Source of the DNA: a virus
Virus record (IMG/VR): IMGVR_UViG_3300049218_000083
Coordinates: 62,001-126,000 of that record
Reading direction: 5' to 3' (one strand)
Length of the DNA: 64,000 nt
The position numbers and the translations under genes are program-made. The notes under the pieces are model-generated. The model was not told the DNA's origin, did no database searches, and saw only the letters and a program-made list of their open reading frames with translations. Shown here in pieces: positions 35,203 through 43,882 of this stretch; position 1 is the first letter of the stretch, and the number at the start of each line of letters is the position of its first letter.

Positions 35203-35600
35203 TAGCGTGCGAACTTCGTTTTCTTCATGTCACGAATCTTTTCAGCTGCCTTTCGGCCAGCCTTACGATGCTTGTCGACGACCTCGCGTGTGCGAATTTC
35301 CTTGATCGTCTTGTTCTTTCTGTAACGAGCCGCAAGAGGCGAAGAAGGATGAGCCTCGCCTATCTTAGCCAGCACTTCTTTGAACGTGTCTGGCTGGCGC
35401 GTCTCAACACCGCTGCCGAAGGTTTTGCCTTCGTAGGTCACAGCTGGCGCAGTGCCGATGTACCGTTCAAGCTGCGGATAGGCGGCAGCGAACTCATCGT
35501 ACTCCGACATCTTAATGTTGACTTCGATGATGGTTCCAATCTCAAGAACGTTTCCATCCTTGTCCTTGAGATTACCGATGACCTTGAAATCGTACAGCAT
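35202..35600 (-). CDS. Hypothetical protein, FmdB-tail-like
   Basis: 132 residues from ATG 35600 (TAATG overlap). The middle (MSEYDEFAAAYPQLERYIGT, DTFKEVLAKIGEAHPSSPLA) resembles the tail half of phage FmdB-type zinc-ribbon proteins, but the zinc ribbon itself is missing. The similarity is from memory and tentative. Basic C-terminus. Confidence 0.6.
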   Translation of the reverse strand: MLYDFKVIGNLKDKDGNVLEIGTIIEVNIKMSEYDEFAAAYPQLERYIGTAPAVTYEGKTFGSGVETRQPDTFKEVLAKIGEAHPSSPLAARYRKNKTIKEIRTREVVDKHRKAGRKAAEKIRDMKKTKFAR

Positions 35601-35791
35601 TATTCGTCTCTCCAGATCGCGGTTTTGATCAGTCCGATTTGGAAGAACTGATTGTATTCCGCTTGTTGTTGTGGGTTGAGGCGATCCAGATACCAATTGT
35701 CACACAGGAACTGGTATGCCTCAACCTTGTCTTCGACTTTTGCTCCGGAGTTGATTTCAACAACTCGGAGAGCCGTTTCGAGAAGAATCAT
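35600..35791 (-). CDS. Hypothetical protein
   Basis: 63 residues, helical (ALRVVEINSGAKVEDKVEAY). No family recognised. Coupled to the next gene through TAATG. Confidence 0.6.
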   Translation of the reverse strand: MILLETALRVVEINSGAKVEDKVEAYQFLCDNWYLDRLNPQQQAEYNQFFQIGLIKTAIWRDE

Positions 35792-35793
35792 GC

Positions 35794-36204
35794 TTATTCC
35801 TCGTAGCGAGTGCTTCCGCCACCGAAACCGCTGAGCGAAGAAATCGTGTCAGCCAGTTCGCGCTCAGAAACGACGTCAGTCTTGGCTACGTCCAAGTCGT
35901 CGGCGATCGTAGAAATTGCGGCGACGACATCCTTCTTCTTTTCAGTCTTAGGAGTAGAACTCTTCGATCCCTTGCGAAATTCCGGGACGGTGATCTCGGA
36001 CGCATTCACCAGCTTGTACGCGGTGACATTATTGCCGTCCTTGACCGACTCGAACTTGGCTTTGAACTTCTTGGTCAACTTGTGAATGTACACAGCGACC
36101 GAGGAAGTGCTAATATTCATCGCCGAAGCGATAGTGCCGACTTCAACAGCCGTGCCACTCTTCAGCAACTGGAACAACCGAAAATGACGTGTTTGCTTAA
36201 CCAT
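35794..36204 (-). CDS. Winged-helix DNA-binding protein
   Basis: 136 residues. Residues 1-70 form a helix-turn-helix/winged-helix: RLFQLLKSG, VGTIASAMNISTSSVAVYIH, KLTKKFKAKFESVK. It resembles small phage regulators that bind DNA through an N-terminal HTH. The remainder is a linker plus a short acidic helix. Likely transcriptional regulator. Confidence 0.7.
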   Translation of the reverse strand: MVKQTRHFRLFQLLKSGTAVEVGTIASAMNISTSSVAVYIHKLTKKFKAKFESVKDGNNVTAYKLVNASEITVPEFRKGSKSSTPKTEKKKDVVAAISTIADDLDVAKTDVVSERELADTISSLSGFGGGSTRYEE

Positions 36205-36242
36205 AAATGTACCTCTGTTTCAATAATACCTGTTTCAAATTG

Positions 36243-36758
36243 CTATCGCTGACTTTTGTCGATGCAGAATCTCGATGGCTTTTGCGCGTCTGCATCGGTC
36301 AGACCATTCATATGGTTAGTCTGCACGAAATTCTCTTTCTGGTCTGGACGCATATCTGAGTCATCGTCAAGAATAACATAACTCTTAATCTCGTCACCGA
36401 GTAGATCCATCCAACGCTTGATCTCATCGCCGCGTATGGACGACATCTCGAAACCATCGACCATCTTACCTCGGGGAGTTTTGTCGATGACCTTGCTGGA
36501 AGCTAACTCGCCACCTGCAGTTTTGATGTAGCCACGAATCTCAGCCAAAGGATGCAGAATTCTCCAGGTGGAACTGATCACGATCTCGACGTCAGGGTGA
36601 GCGACCATGATCTTCTCGAGATGGGCGACTGCTTCTGGATCGAATTCGGCTTCATCGCGCCACATGAAAGTCTTACCTTCTTCTTTCAGCTTCTGACGCT
36701 TCATGTACCACTTGGTACTATTCAGCACGCCATCGATGTCGAGGAACAAAACCTTCAT
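36243..36758 (-). CDS. HAD-family phosphatase
   Basis: 171 residues. HAD motif I FLDIDGVLN (residues 4-12), motif II IVISSTWR, a Lys in the middle, and a motif III-like ILDDDSDM are present. The DxDGVLN...STWR pattern is that of the HAD domain found in Swiss Army Knife RNA repair proteins. It may remove phosphates from nucleic acid ends or nucleotides. A metallophosphoesterase, ligase and P-loop kinase lie nearby. Confidence 0.8.
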   Translation of the reverse strand: MKVLFLDIDGVLNSTKWYMKRQKLKEEGKTFMWRDEAEFDPEAVAHLEKIMVAHPDVEIVISSTWRILHPLAEIRGYIKTAGGELASSKVIDKTPRGKMVDGFEMSSIRGDEIKRWMDLLGDEIKSYVILDDDSDMRPDQKENFVQTNHMNGLTDADAQKPSRFCIDKSQR

Positions 36759-36952
36759 GGGTACTTCCTCCGAATGTACTCTGCGACTTCTTCCTTCCCC
36801 ATTGGCAACTCATTTGGTTGGATCCATTCGGCGAAGTCGTCGACGATCTGCCAACCAGCCAGGAAGTATCTCATCGCGCATGCCCAGAGCATTCCGAGCA
36901 GCATGAACGGCACGAAAATGATGTACAGAACGATAGCCAGAAAGTTCTTCAT
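36755..36952 (-). CDS. Small membrane protein
   Basis: 65 residues with one long hydrophobic segment (FLAIVLYIIFVPFMLLGMLW) at the N-terminus and a soluble acidic tail. No family recognised. Overlaps the HAD gene start by four bases. Confidence 0.65.
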   Translation of the reverse strand: MKNFLAIVLYIIFVPFMLLGMLWACAMRYFLAGWQIVDDFAEWIQPNELPMGKEEVAEYIRRKYP

Positions 36953-37545
36953 GCGTCCACCTTTAGATTGTTGGCAAGCAACATCATGATGTCATAGGCG
37001 CAGTCATGTACTGGATCGTGCTTCTGAACGATGAACCGATTGAAGTTCGGGACATCACAGTATCCGCCTGAAGAGCCATCAACGATCAGGTCAACCGCTG
37101 TTCGAACGTCACGCCAGTTGGAGAAGGGAATGAGGATCTCCTGACCTGCGGAACGGCAAAGGCTGTCGAGCACGATACCATCGAGAGCACCACGTGCCCA
37201 GAACACGACGTCATCGTTCTTGCGTGTCTCTGGCTTCAGCTGGCAGTAAGTTCGCAGGGCATTCAGGCCATCCACAGCCGAAACATCTGTAGGATAGACA
37301 GTCAAAGACTTGTCCTTGATGATCTGAGGACGCTTGCGCCACCATTCCATCGTTTCGGCGTCAACATGACGCTTGTAGACTTTGATCTGCTCTTCGACCT
37401 TGAACTTCACGAACACTGCGCGCTCGAGAAGATCCTGATAGTTTGGCTTTTCGTCGAGTTTGAACTCGATGGCAGCAACCGAAAGAACAACAGCGTTGCT
37501 CTCGATAGATGCGCACTCGATATCGACCATGTATTGACGTGTCAT
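36949..37545 (-). CDS. dexA: Exonuclease DexA-like (3'-5', RNase H fold)
   Basis: 198 residues. DEDD-type pattern: MVDIECAS with Asp8/Glu10, FWARGALDGIVLDSLC, and a final VHDCAYDI. The ETMEWWRKR segment is typical of T4 DexA and Rv2179c-like exonucleases. It likely degrades host DNA or RNA from 3' ends. Overlaps its neighbours by four bases on each side. Confidence 0.8.
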   Translation of the reverse strand: MTRQYMVDIECASIESNAVVLSVAAIEFKLDEKPNYQDLLERAVFVKFKVEEQIKVYKRHVDAETMEWWRKRPQIIKDKSLTVYPTDVSAVDGLNALRTYCQLKPETRKNDDVVFWARGALDGIVLDSLCRSAGQEILIPFSNWRDVRTAVDLIVDGSSGGYCDVPNFNRFIVQKHDPVHDCAYDIMMLLANNLKVDA

Positions 37546-38111
37546 TCTTCGTCCTTGCTGTGGTGTTGTCGGATCTCGAGTCGGTCCAAGTGACGCTTGA
37601 TTTCATCCATCGGATACAGCCGATAGTCGCCATAACTAAAAGTCGGCGAGTCAACGCAGACATTGGCGATGCGACCCTCGACGCCAGACAGCTTCTCATG
37701 GATGTGACCATGGAGATGATACGCACCACGAGCCATCTTGTTCCATTCCTGGATGGGATAGTGGAACAGAATCCAGTTGCCACCGGGAACCGTCAGTTCC
37801 TTGTATTCCTGAATCGTCGTGAACTTGTTGCGCAGCTTCTCGTCCTGACGAATCTCGCGGTCATGGTTGCCGTAGATCAAGTGCTTTTTGCCTGGCAGCT
37901 GATCCATGATCCGTTTGGCTTTGTCAGCCTTGCAGAAAAACCCATCACCCAGGATGAAGACGTCATCTTCTGGAGTGACCTGTTCCTGCCACTTTTCAAT
38001 CATCTTTCGGTCCATGACTTCGATGTTGGCATCGGGCCGAGTCGCAGGACAGAACCTGTGGATGTTGGTGTGGGAGAAATGATTGTCGGAAGTGAAGAAG
38101 ATTTGACTCAT
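37542..38111 (-). CDS. Calcineurin-like metallophosphoesterase
   Basis: 189 residues. Metal-binding motifs in order: FFTSDNHFSH, FILGDGFF, LIYGNHD, ILFHYP, and LHGHIHEK. These match small phage/bacterial phosphoesterases. Possible substrates are nucleotides or nucleic acid ends; the sequence does not settle it. Confidence 0.85.
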   Translation of the reverse strand: MSQIFFTSDNHFSHTNIHRFCPATRPDANIEVMDRKMIEKWQEQVTPEDDVFILGDGFFCKADKAKRIMDQLPGKKHLIYGNHDREIRQDEKLRNKFTTIQEYKELTVPGGNWILFHYPIQEWNKMARGAYHLHGHIHEKLSGVEGRIANVCVDSPTFSYGDYRLYPMDEIKRHLDRLEIRQHHSKDEE

Positions 38112-38155
38112 AGGCTCATAATATAAAATGTACCACGCAAAATGTAAAGGCTATC

Positions 38156-38338
38156 TTAAACCTCTTCTATCGTGATCTTGTGTCCAGCCCAAACGTAGAC
38201 ATCGGTGCTTTCTCCAGGAAGGAGTGATGCCAATGCCACACTCTCGATGTTGTTTGCGTCAGCACGCTTGACAATCACATTATGGTTGTCAGATGCAGTG
38301 TTGCTGGATTCATTGATAATCTTAACCTTGGTGGTCAT
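38156..38338 (-). CDS. Small hypothetical protein
   Basis: 60 residues, beta-rich (VKIINESSN..HNVIVKRADA, ESTDVYVWAGHKITIEE). No family recognised. Coupled to the glycosyltransferase stop. Confidence 0.6.
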   Translation of the reverse strand: MTTKVKIINESSNTASDNHNVIVKRADANNIESVALASLLPGESTDVYVWAGHKITIEEV

Positions 38339-39345
38339 AGCGAGTTGATATCCTCATTTCTAGAACGCAAGTATACGTCAAACTCGCGCTTCAATTCTGG
38401 TTTGTGTGAAGCAAATTCAAGAACGCCAAAGCTGTTTTTGTGAAGATCAGTGTATGGATCAAACTGGTGCTTCAGGAACATATCCCAACGACCGACATAC
38501 TGACGATCAGCCTTTCGACCATGCCAAAAGTGCTCGATGGTTCCTTGCATAAATCCAATTTCGTAATTGATAAACTTGACTGCACGATCTTTCCATGACT
38601 GGAGAGCGTGAAGGTAGTTAGGATGCGTTCCGCCTGGGTGAGAATACTCAACCTTGTTCACCATAGCCAACGCCATGTGATGATCGCCAGATCCCATTCC
38701 ACCCAACTCGAACAACCCACCGATCTTGTCTAGCGCACTTCTACGATACGCCCAGGCATAACCAGTGTGAGGATATGTGTGAGGACCGCCATCGAACTTC
38801 CAGAACTTCTTTCCGTTTGGAACGACTGGGTGTCCATGAAGGAATTGCTTTGCGAATGAGCTATGGACATCCAAGTGCTCATCGTTTGGACCAAGATCAT
38901 ACGCAGTATCCCAAGGTTGGATGACTGGGTAAAGCTGAAGAGCATTCAACACGTCTTGAGCCCAGGTTGGCTTACGAAACGTCACATCCGCATCAGCGGT
39001 CATGATGTATTTTGCGTCATGTGGGAGACGTGAAATACCAATGTTCATCAGGTTTTCTTTGTTCCAAGCAAGTGTTTCAGCTTTTACACCGATGTGTGTT
39101 ACACCAGGAGTTCCGGTACACTGGAATGGGCGATCACCGTTGACGCACTCGACTACAGTCAGATTGACACCCGCAGCGACCATGGCTGCTTCGAATGCTC
39201 TGTAGGTTGCGATACGACTTGCCCACAGAAGTGGGTTGTAGATGACTGTCACTACATGTAACAGTTTTGGGTCCATTAGACCACTGCCACTGAATGAAAT
39301 CGTACCGGGCACAGATTTCTTGACGCTGCCAGTATCGTATGACAT
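38335..39345 (-). CDS. Glycosyltransferase-like protein (GT-A fold)
   Basis: 336 residues. LHVVTVIYNPLLWASRIATY at the start of the fold, IMTADADVTFRKP as the DxD-type metal motif, and HTGYAWAYRRSALDKIGGLF followed by GSGDHHMALA as acceptor/GGxGxxD-like region fit family-2-like glycosyltransferases. The substrate (phage DNA base, capsid or host surface) is unknown. A CTAAATA motif lies about 30 bases upstream. Confidence 0.8.
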   Translation of the reverse strand: MSYDTGSVKKSVPGTISFSGSGLMDPKLLHVVTVIYNPLLWASRIATYRAFEAAMVAAGVNLTVVECVNGDRPFQCTGTPGVTHIGVKAETLAWNKENLMNIGISRLPHDAKYIMTADADVTFRKPTWAQDVLNALQLYPVIQPWDTAYDLGPNDEHLDVHSSFAKQFLHGHPVVPNGKKFWKFDGGPHTYPHTGYAWAYRRSALDKIGGLFELGGMGSGDHHMALAMVNKVEYSHPGGTHPNYLHALQSWKDRAVKFINYEIGFMQGTIEHFWHGRKADRQYVGRWDMFLKHQFDPYTDLHKNSFGVLEFASHKPELKREFDVYLRSRNEDINSL

Positions 39346-39398
39346 TATGAACTCCGAGGGATTATTTGCTTTCCTTCTATTTAGTTCATGTCAACGCG

Positions 39399-39416
39399 AT
39401 GCTGTATTTACAGCAT
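39399..39416. terminator. Perfect hairpin between NAMPT-like and glycosyltransferase genes
   Basis: ATGCTGTA-TT-TACAGCAT, an 8-bp stem with a two-base loop, lies 20 bases after the NAMPT-like stop. No U-tract is visible; it may be a weak terminator or a regulatory stem. Confidence 0.45.
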
Positions 39417-39435
39417 TATTTCTAAGAACGACGTT

Positions 39436-40935
39436 TCACCTACGAATGTTGGCACGAACCTCGCCAACCGTCCACTTCTTGTGGAACATACCATTACGCC
39501 AGACCACGGCAAGGTTGTCATGCTTGCTGAGAGCCGCCTGTCCAGCCTTGTCCAACTGGTCCTTGGCATGGAACGGTTCGATGTTACCGTCACCCAGAAC
39601 CACGATGCGACCCTTGGCACTCTTCTTCACGCCACTGTCGGTCTTCGGATCCTTGAACAGCATATGCTCTTTCCCACCCACGACGGCTGCTGTAGCCTTC
39701 ATTGCGAAACCATACGTGTCACGAGTGTTGTACTCGTAGAAGTATGAGCCGAGTCCCAACACCACGTTGGTGCTGGCGAATCCTTTCGCTTCCAATCGCT
39801 GGAAGATTTCCTGGGCTCGCTCGTAGGTGATGGAGTCACCGTAGATCGCACCGATATGGCTGTCGAGCACCTTGAAACCCTTCTCATTGACAGTTCCACC
39901 GAAGATGTCCCACAGAGCCTCGACAACACCCTTTTGGATCAAGGAGTCACGCAGTGGCAATTCGTTCAGGTCCGGACGCGTGTATCGATGGTCACCACAA
40001 AGGATGTCGACCGGATCTCCACTGTCTGGGCGGATGACAGTCTTACCGTCACGCGCAAGGATTTGGTCCTTCAGTCTGGGTAGGATGTGCCCGATGACGT
40101 GCCACAGGTCCCAGGTGTCGCTTACAATCGACACGATGCCTTGTGGGTACAGGCTGAGCAACCGCGAGTAAGTCTCTTCCTCATCGGTCTCACCACCAGC
40201 GCACATGACCGAATGCTCAGTCGCTGGAACAGACATGCCGAGTAGTGGCTCATTGCCACCATAGTAATACTTCTCGAGCAACTCGAGAGCCGGTAGAGTG
40301 TCGGTGCCGGTGAATGACAACAGGTGACCTGCTCCACTCATGGCCGCATCCTCAATGCCGCTCATGCCGCGGAATGAGAAGTCATGACCTTGCCAGTCGA
40401 CAAAAGCCGGATCTCCAGTCACTCGGGCGAAGCGATCGAACATGGCACGCATACGATGAGCATGAGTCGCGCTGGTGCAACCTTTCCAGATCAGGTTGGA
40501 AAGCATGCTCTCGAAGTAGTTCGTGACCCAGGCGAAATCGCTATGGGTAGACTCGATGGTGAACATCGGAACACGAAGCGGAACACGCGTGCCTTCTGGC
40601 ACAGCGCGGAACTCGAGAGGAACATAACCCAAATCATGCAGAGCAGCGATGTGGTCGACACCAATGCTGTTCGGGCCGAAGTAGCCGTTCAAACGCTTCT
40701 GATACTTCTCGAGCACAGTCTGCTTGTGAGCATCGAAGAATGTCTCATTGGCCAACTCGATGAAGTATGCCTGAAGAACATACTGCAGAATGAAGAACAC
40801 GACGCTGTCAACACCCTGGATGCGCGAGTTGCGTGCGGTCCAGTTGGAATAGACGTTCTGTGTCTTGTTTGGATACTGTCGACGATGATCCAGCTTGTAG
40901 CCATCGGCCAGAGTGATGAAATCAAACTTGTGCAT
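39436..40935 (-). CDS. nadV: Nicotinamide phosphoribosyltransferase-like (NadV/NAMPT family)
   Basis: 499 residues, full length for NAMPT. The N-terminus LADGYKLDHRRQYP and NWTARNSRI, the DFSFRGMSGIEDAAMSGAGH block, and VIRPDSGDPVDILCGD, VLGLGSYFYEYNTRDTYGFA are diagnostic. NAMPT makes NMN from nicotinamide and PRPP. Adjacent to a PRPP-synthetase-like gene with a three-base gap, it may be Namat of the NARP1 NAD-rebuilding pathway, which uses ADP-ribose pyrophosphate. The donor cannot be told from sequence. Confidence 0.93.
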   Translation of the reverse strand: MHKFDFITLADGYKLDHRRQYPNKTQNVYSNWTARNSRIQGVDSVVFFILQYVLQAYFIELANETFFDAHKQTVLEKYQKRLNGYFGPNSIGVDHIAALHDLGYVPLEFRAVPEGTRVPLRVPMFTIESTHSDFAWVTNYFESMLSNLIWKGCTSATHAHRMRAMFDRFARVTGDPAFVDWQGHDFSFRGMSGIEDAAMSGAGHLLSFTGTDTLPALELLEKYYYGGNEPLLGMSVPATEHSVMCAGGETDEEETYSRLLSLYPQGIVSIVSDTWDLWHVIGHILPRLKDQILARDGKTVIRPDSGDPVDILCGDHRYTRPDLNELPLRDSLIQKGVVEALWDIFGGTVNEKGFKVLDSHIGAIYGDSITYERAQEIFQRLEAKGFASTNVVLGLGSYFYEYNTRDTYGFAMKATAAVVGGKEHMLFKDPKTDSGVKKSAKGRIVVLGDGNIEPFHAKDQLDKAGQAALSKHDNLAVVWRNGMFHKKWTVGEVRANIRR

Positions 40936-40938
40936 GAT

Positions 40939-41778
40939 TTAGAAATCCTCGGTAATGATCTTGTTGATGATCTGGTAAAGCGGAATCACTTGCAACCGTG
41001 GGTCATGGTACGGATTGGCTGGCAAGTGAGCGAAACTGTCTGTCGTATAGATAGAACTGATCGTTTTGCTGATAGCATCTACACCTTTCGAGAAAATTCC
41101 GTGCGACACCCATAGCCATAGGTTGCTACTTCTGGCTGCGGGATCTTTCTCGAATTCCTGTGCCAAGAGATTAAAAGTCCCACCGCCATCACAAATATCG
41201 TCCACGATCAAATAGTTTCCTGGGCCAGGCAAAGCCGGCATGGAGAAACCAGTGAACTTTCCGGTGGCGAAGTCACGCTGTTTGTCGCACTGAATGACTT
41301 CCTTTATTGAACTCTTGGCCTCTGCGAAATTCCTTGCTCTTTCAACTGCACCATGATCAGGAGCGATCACGGTGAACTCTTTCTCAAAATTGAAACTCAT
41401 GTCACTCGGCATGAAATTGTAGTCAACCAGACCCGAAGTCACTGGAGAGTGTGCATCGAATGTGTAAATCTGGTCAGCCACCTGGTCAAACAACTCCATC
41501 ATGATGTTAGCCGTGATTGGAGTCTGACCATCGCTGCGATCCTGACGAGCAGCTGGAAAATATGGCACGAATAAAGAGGCGCGACCTTGTCGACGAACAG
41601 CATCGAGGACACAGATCGCAAGACCAATATCATTCCAGGTCCGTGGTTTCAGGAACAACAGTGCATTACCAAAGTCCTTTGGGATACGCGCATGCGGTTC
41701 ACCGCCAGGGAAAAAGAAGGTCTCAATCCCAGTCGCCTTGTAGTTGTCACTGTCAATTACTGTCACGGAGCCTTTCAT
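40939..41778 (-). CDS. prs: Ribose-phosphate pyrophosphokinase-like (Prs/Adps)
   Basis: 279 residues, shorter than cellular Prs (about 315). Motifs: FPGGEPHARIP, YFPAARQDRSDG, TFDAHSPVTSGLVD, and the PRPP loop YLIVDDICDGGGTFNLL. It should transfer pyrophosphate from ATP to a ribose phosphate. Next to the NAMPT-like gene it either supplies PRPP or, as in NARP1, turns ADP-ribose into ADP-ribose pyrophosphate. Confidence 0.9.
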   Translation of the reverse strand: MKGSVTVIDSDNYKATGIETFFFPGGEPHARIPKDFGNALLFLKPRTWNDIGLAICVLDAVRRQGRASLFVPYFPAARQDRSDGQTPITANIMMELFDQVADQIYTFDAHSPVTSGLVDYNFMPSDMSFNFEKEFTVIAPDHGAVERARNFAEAKSSIKEVIQCDKQRDFATGKFTGFSMPALPGPGNYLIVDDICDGGGTFNLLAQEFEKDPAARSSNLWLWVSHGIFSKGVDAISKTISSIYTTDSFAHLPANPYHDPRLQVIPLYQIINKIITEDF

Positions 41779-41809
41779 AATCTATCCTCAGTTACGTGCC
41801 AATATCTTA

Positions 41810-42394
41810 CTATGGTTTCTTCGTAATAACCCGATCGATCAAACCATACTGCTGAGCCTCGAGACTGGTCATGAAATTGTCCCGATCGCTGTCCTTCTCA
41901 ACCTGTTCCGCTGGCTTGCCGGTATGGCTGCCCAGAATTTCATTCAGGCGAACCTTGGTCTTCTCAACATCGCGAGCATGGATCAGGATGTCCGATGCCT
42001 GACCATAGAACCCAGCGCTCGGCTGGTGAATCATGATCTTGGAGTTGGGAAGAGCGAACCGTTTGCCCTTGGCACCTGCCGCAAGCAACACTGCACCCAT
42101 GGACGCAGCAACGCCAAGGCAGATAGTTGAGATCGGCGACCTGATGAACTGCATCGTGTCGTAGATGGCCATCCCGGAACTCACAGAGCCACCTGGTGAG
42201 TTGATGTAGAGGCAAATATCCTTGTCGTCGTTCTCATTCTCGAGATACAACAACTGGGCGACGATGGAGTTGGCCACCATGTCATCGATGCCACCAGTCA
42301 GAAACACAACGCGCTCTTTCATCAGGCGCGAGTAAATGTCATAGCCACGTTCACCACGTGGACCAGACTCAACAACCATTGGGACAAGATTCAT
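41810..42394 (-). CDS. clpP: ClpP protease
   Basis: 194 residues, the standard ClpP size. Catalytic triad visible: Ser98 in [11 protein letters not shown], His123 in IMIHQPSAG, Asp172 in [28 protein letters not shown] is the oligomerisation block. A phage ClpP would need the host ClpX or ClpA. With a tmRNA whose tag ends in LAA encoded 11 kb away, clearance of tagged peptides is one possible job. It could also remove host proteins or act in capsid maturation. Confidence 0.92.
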   Translation of the reverse strand: MNLVPMVVESGPRGERGYDIYSRLMKERVVFLTGGIDDMVANSIVAQLLYLENENDDKDICLYINSPGGSVSSGMAIYDTMQFIRSPISTICLGVAASMGAVLLAAGAKGKRFALPNSKIMIHQPSAGFYGQASDILIHARDVEKTKVRLNEILGSHTGKPAEQVEKDSDRDNFMTSLEAQQYGLIDRVITKKP

Positions 42395-42588
42395 ATTGCT
42401 TCCTCAGTAAGTGATGATTTGTATTGTACCTGACCAACAACCACTTGCGTTACAACAAGTGGTGCTGGCCTCGGGAGAACTGTGCAGGTGACGGTAAACT
42501 GAGCATGCGCTGTTTTGGCATGCGCGCAACCAATCAGAACGAGGCAGTTGATTGCGATGGAGCCGATGATGCAGAGAATCCACTTCAT
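42391..42588 (-). CDS. Small lipoprotein or exported protein
   Basis: 65 residues. Hydrophobic N-terminus with a lipobox-like LIGC (Cys21): [17 protein letters not shown]. The mature part is about 45 residues. Possibly an Rz1-like spanin or an envelope lipoprotein; there is no proline-rich signature strong enough to decide. Confidence 0.55.
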   Translation of the reverse strand: MKWILCIIGSIAINCLVLIGCAHAKTAHAQFTVTCTVLPRPAPLVVTQVVVGQVQYKSSLTEEAI

Positions 42589-42746
42589 CGCGAAAAGATC
42601 TTCGGCTTGGTCATGAAGATGAGCAATATGACCCAGAAAGTGTCAAAGATCAATCCCCACCAGTTGTGCTTGAAGAAGTCGTCAGCCATGAAGCCGATAC
42701 AAATCCCAATCAGGATCAGTTGGATATCTCTATGCATGCTGTTCAT
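42585..42746 (-). CDS. Small two-segment membrane protein
   Basis: 53 residues from ATG 42746. Two hydrophobic stretches (LILIGICIGFMADDF; WGLIFDTFWVILLIFM). Its TGA overlaps the next ATG, and its ATG overlaps the stop of the frame before it. Could be holin-like, but size alone suggests this. Confidence 0.6.
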   Translation of the reverse strand: MNSMHRDIQLILIGICIGFMADDFFKHNWWGLIFDTFWVILLIFMTKPKIFSR

Positions 42747-42889
42747 TGTCTGTTCTGCCATTCACACTCAACGCGGCACCAAGAACCCTGCCAGTCAGCG
42801 CGACGACCATACTTTCGGTGCAGGATCTTCATGTCATCGAGGTTGTCAGCGGTGATGTACGTCCAGATATCATGCCAGACGACTCCATA
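42743..42889 (-). CDS. Open frame continuing after the stop of the zinc protein
   Basis: Directly after the TGA at 42892-42890, and in the same frame, 48 sense codons read YGVVWHDIWTYITADNLDDM, then KILHRKYGRRADWQGSWCRV and ECEWQNRQ, ending at TGA that overlaps the next ATG. It looks coding, yet the only ATG is at residue 20. Either it is a 29-residue product from that ATG, or a readthrough/lost-start extension. Confidence 0.4.
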   Translation of the reverse strand, partial: YGVVWHDIWTYITADNLDDMKILHRKYGRRADWQGSWCRVECEWQNRQ

Positions 42890-43579
42890 TCATTGATTTG
42901 CCCTCTTCATGTTCTTCATGGCGGTGAAGTCCGCCAGCGCAGCCTCGGCTATCTTCTCATCAAACACCGGCAGGTCGTCGAACTTATCCTTGCCCCACGG
43001 GAGTCCGTAGTGTTCAGCGCAGTCAGGACCATAACCCATGGCCTTGGATTCCGGCGTCGACAACTGGCGGGAGCAGAAGCAGCACTTGCTGAGCAGCTTG
43101 CCGTGCTCTGCAGCCATCTTGGCCGGATCCTCGTTGAACTTGGTGAGGAGGGTCAGCAGTTCCTGCTTCACTTCGACACCACGCTTGATGACAGTCACCG
43201 AACTGTCGAGGTTGATTCGGCCCATATAGCCACGGTTGTCAGTCACGAGGCTCAACGCACCGGGATGCTTGGCGCGATCACTGGCGACGCTCATCTTGAT
43301 CTCTTCGTTACCGAATTTGAGCAGCACCTTGGGAGCCTGGAGACCAGCCTTCTTAGCACGACCCATGAGCGCGAAGATTTTGTCAAAGACAACCTTGGTC
43401 ACGGTAGTGGTGCTGGGGATGCCCAGCGTCTGCTGAAGAAGCTTGGTGACCCACTCGGCTTGCTTGGCAGACGGCGGATTCGCGTAAGCGATACGACGAG
43501 CGAACTGAGCATCACAAGCGGCAACCAGCTCACTTTCTACGAGAGACTGGAGTTGGATTTGTTCATCACTGTAAGCCAT
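42890..43579 (-). CDS. Zinc-motif protein of unknown function
   Basis: 229 residues. The C-terminal third has CCFCSRQLSTPESKAMGYGP DC, a C-x2-C...G-x-GP-x-C element found in small phage zinc proteins (DUF6011-like, from memory). The N-terminus is helical. Function unknown. Confidence 0.7.
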   Translation of the reverse strand: MAYSDEQIQLQSLVESELVAACDAQFARRIAYANPPSAKQAEWVTKLLQQTLGIPSTTTVTKVVFDKIFALMGRAKKAGLQAPKVLLKFGNEEIKMSVASDRAKHPGALSLVTDNRGYMGRINLDSSVTVIKRGVEVKQELLTLLTKFNEDPAKMAAEHGKLLSKCCFCSRQLSTPESKAMGYGPDCAEHYGLPWGKDKFDDLPVFDEKIAEAALADFTAMKNMKRANQ

Positions 43580-43678
43580 TTTCTATCCTCGTTTCTTACT
43601 AACCACGCACCCATTGTACCGGCGCATGTTACGAAAAGAAAGACCACTCGTAGAGTTCTTGACCGAACTGTTAACTGG

Positions 43679-43882
43679 TTATCGCTTTTTCACCCTCGCT
43701 CCGTTGCGCCATACATATTCAGGCTTTGAATCCTCTTTCTTGACCTGTGGCTCGTCAAATTCAGTCGCCATCTCGATGAAAATCTCTTCGTCTTTCATCG
43801 AACCTAGCTGCGCCATGGCGAGCGCTCTGTCCATCATGGATCGAATCTTGGCCGCCAGCTCCTTTGCCTTTTCTTCCAACAT
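43679..43882 (-). CDS. Small charged protein
   Basis: 67 residues: helical N-terminus (EEKAKELAAKIRSMMDRALA), acidic middle, basic end (NGARVKKR). Its start overlaps the ligase stop by one base. No family recognised. The 100 bases downstream to 43580 hold no gene I can see. Confidence 0.6.
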   Translation of the reverse strand: MLEEKAKELAAKIRSMMDRALAMAQLGSMKDEEIFIEMATEFDEPQVKKEDSKPEYVWRNGARVKKR

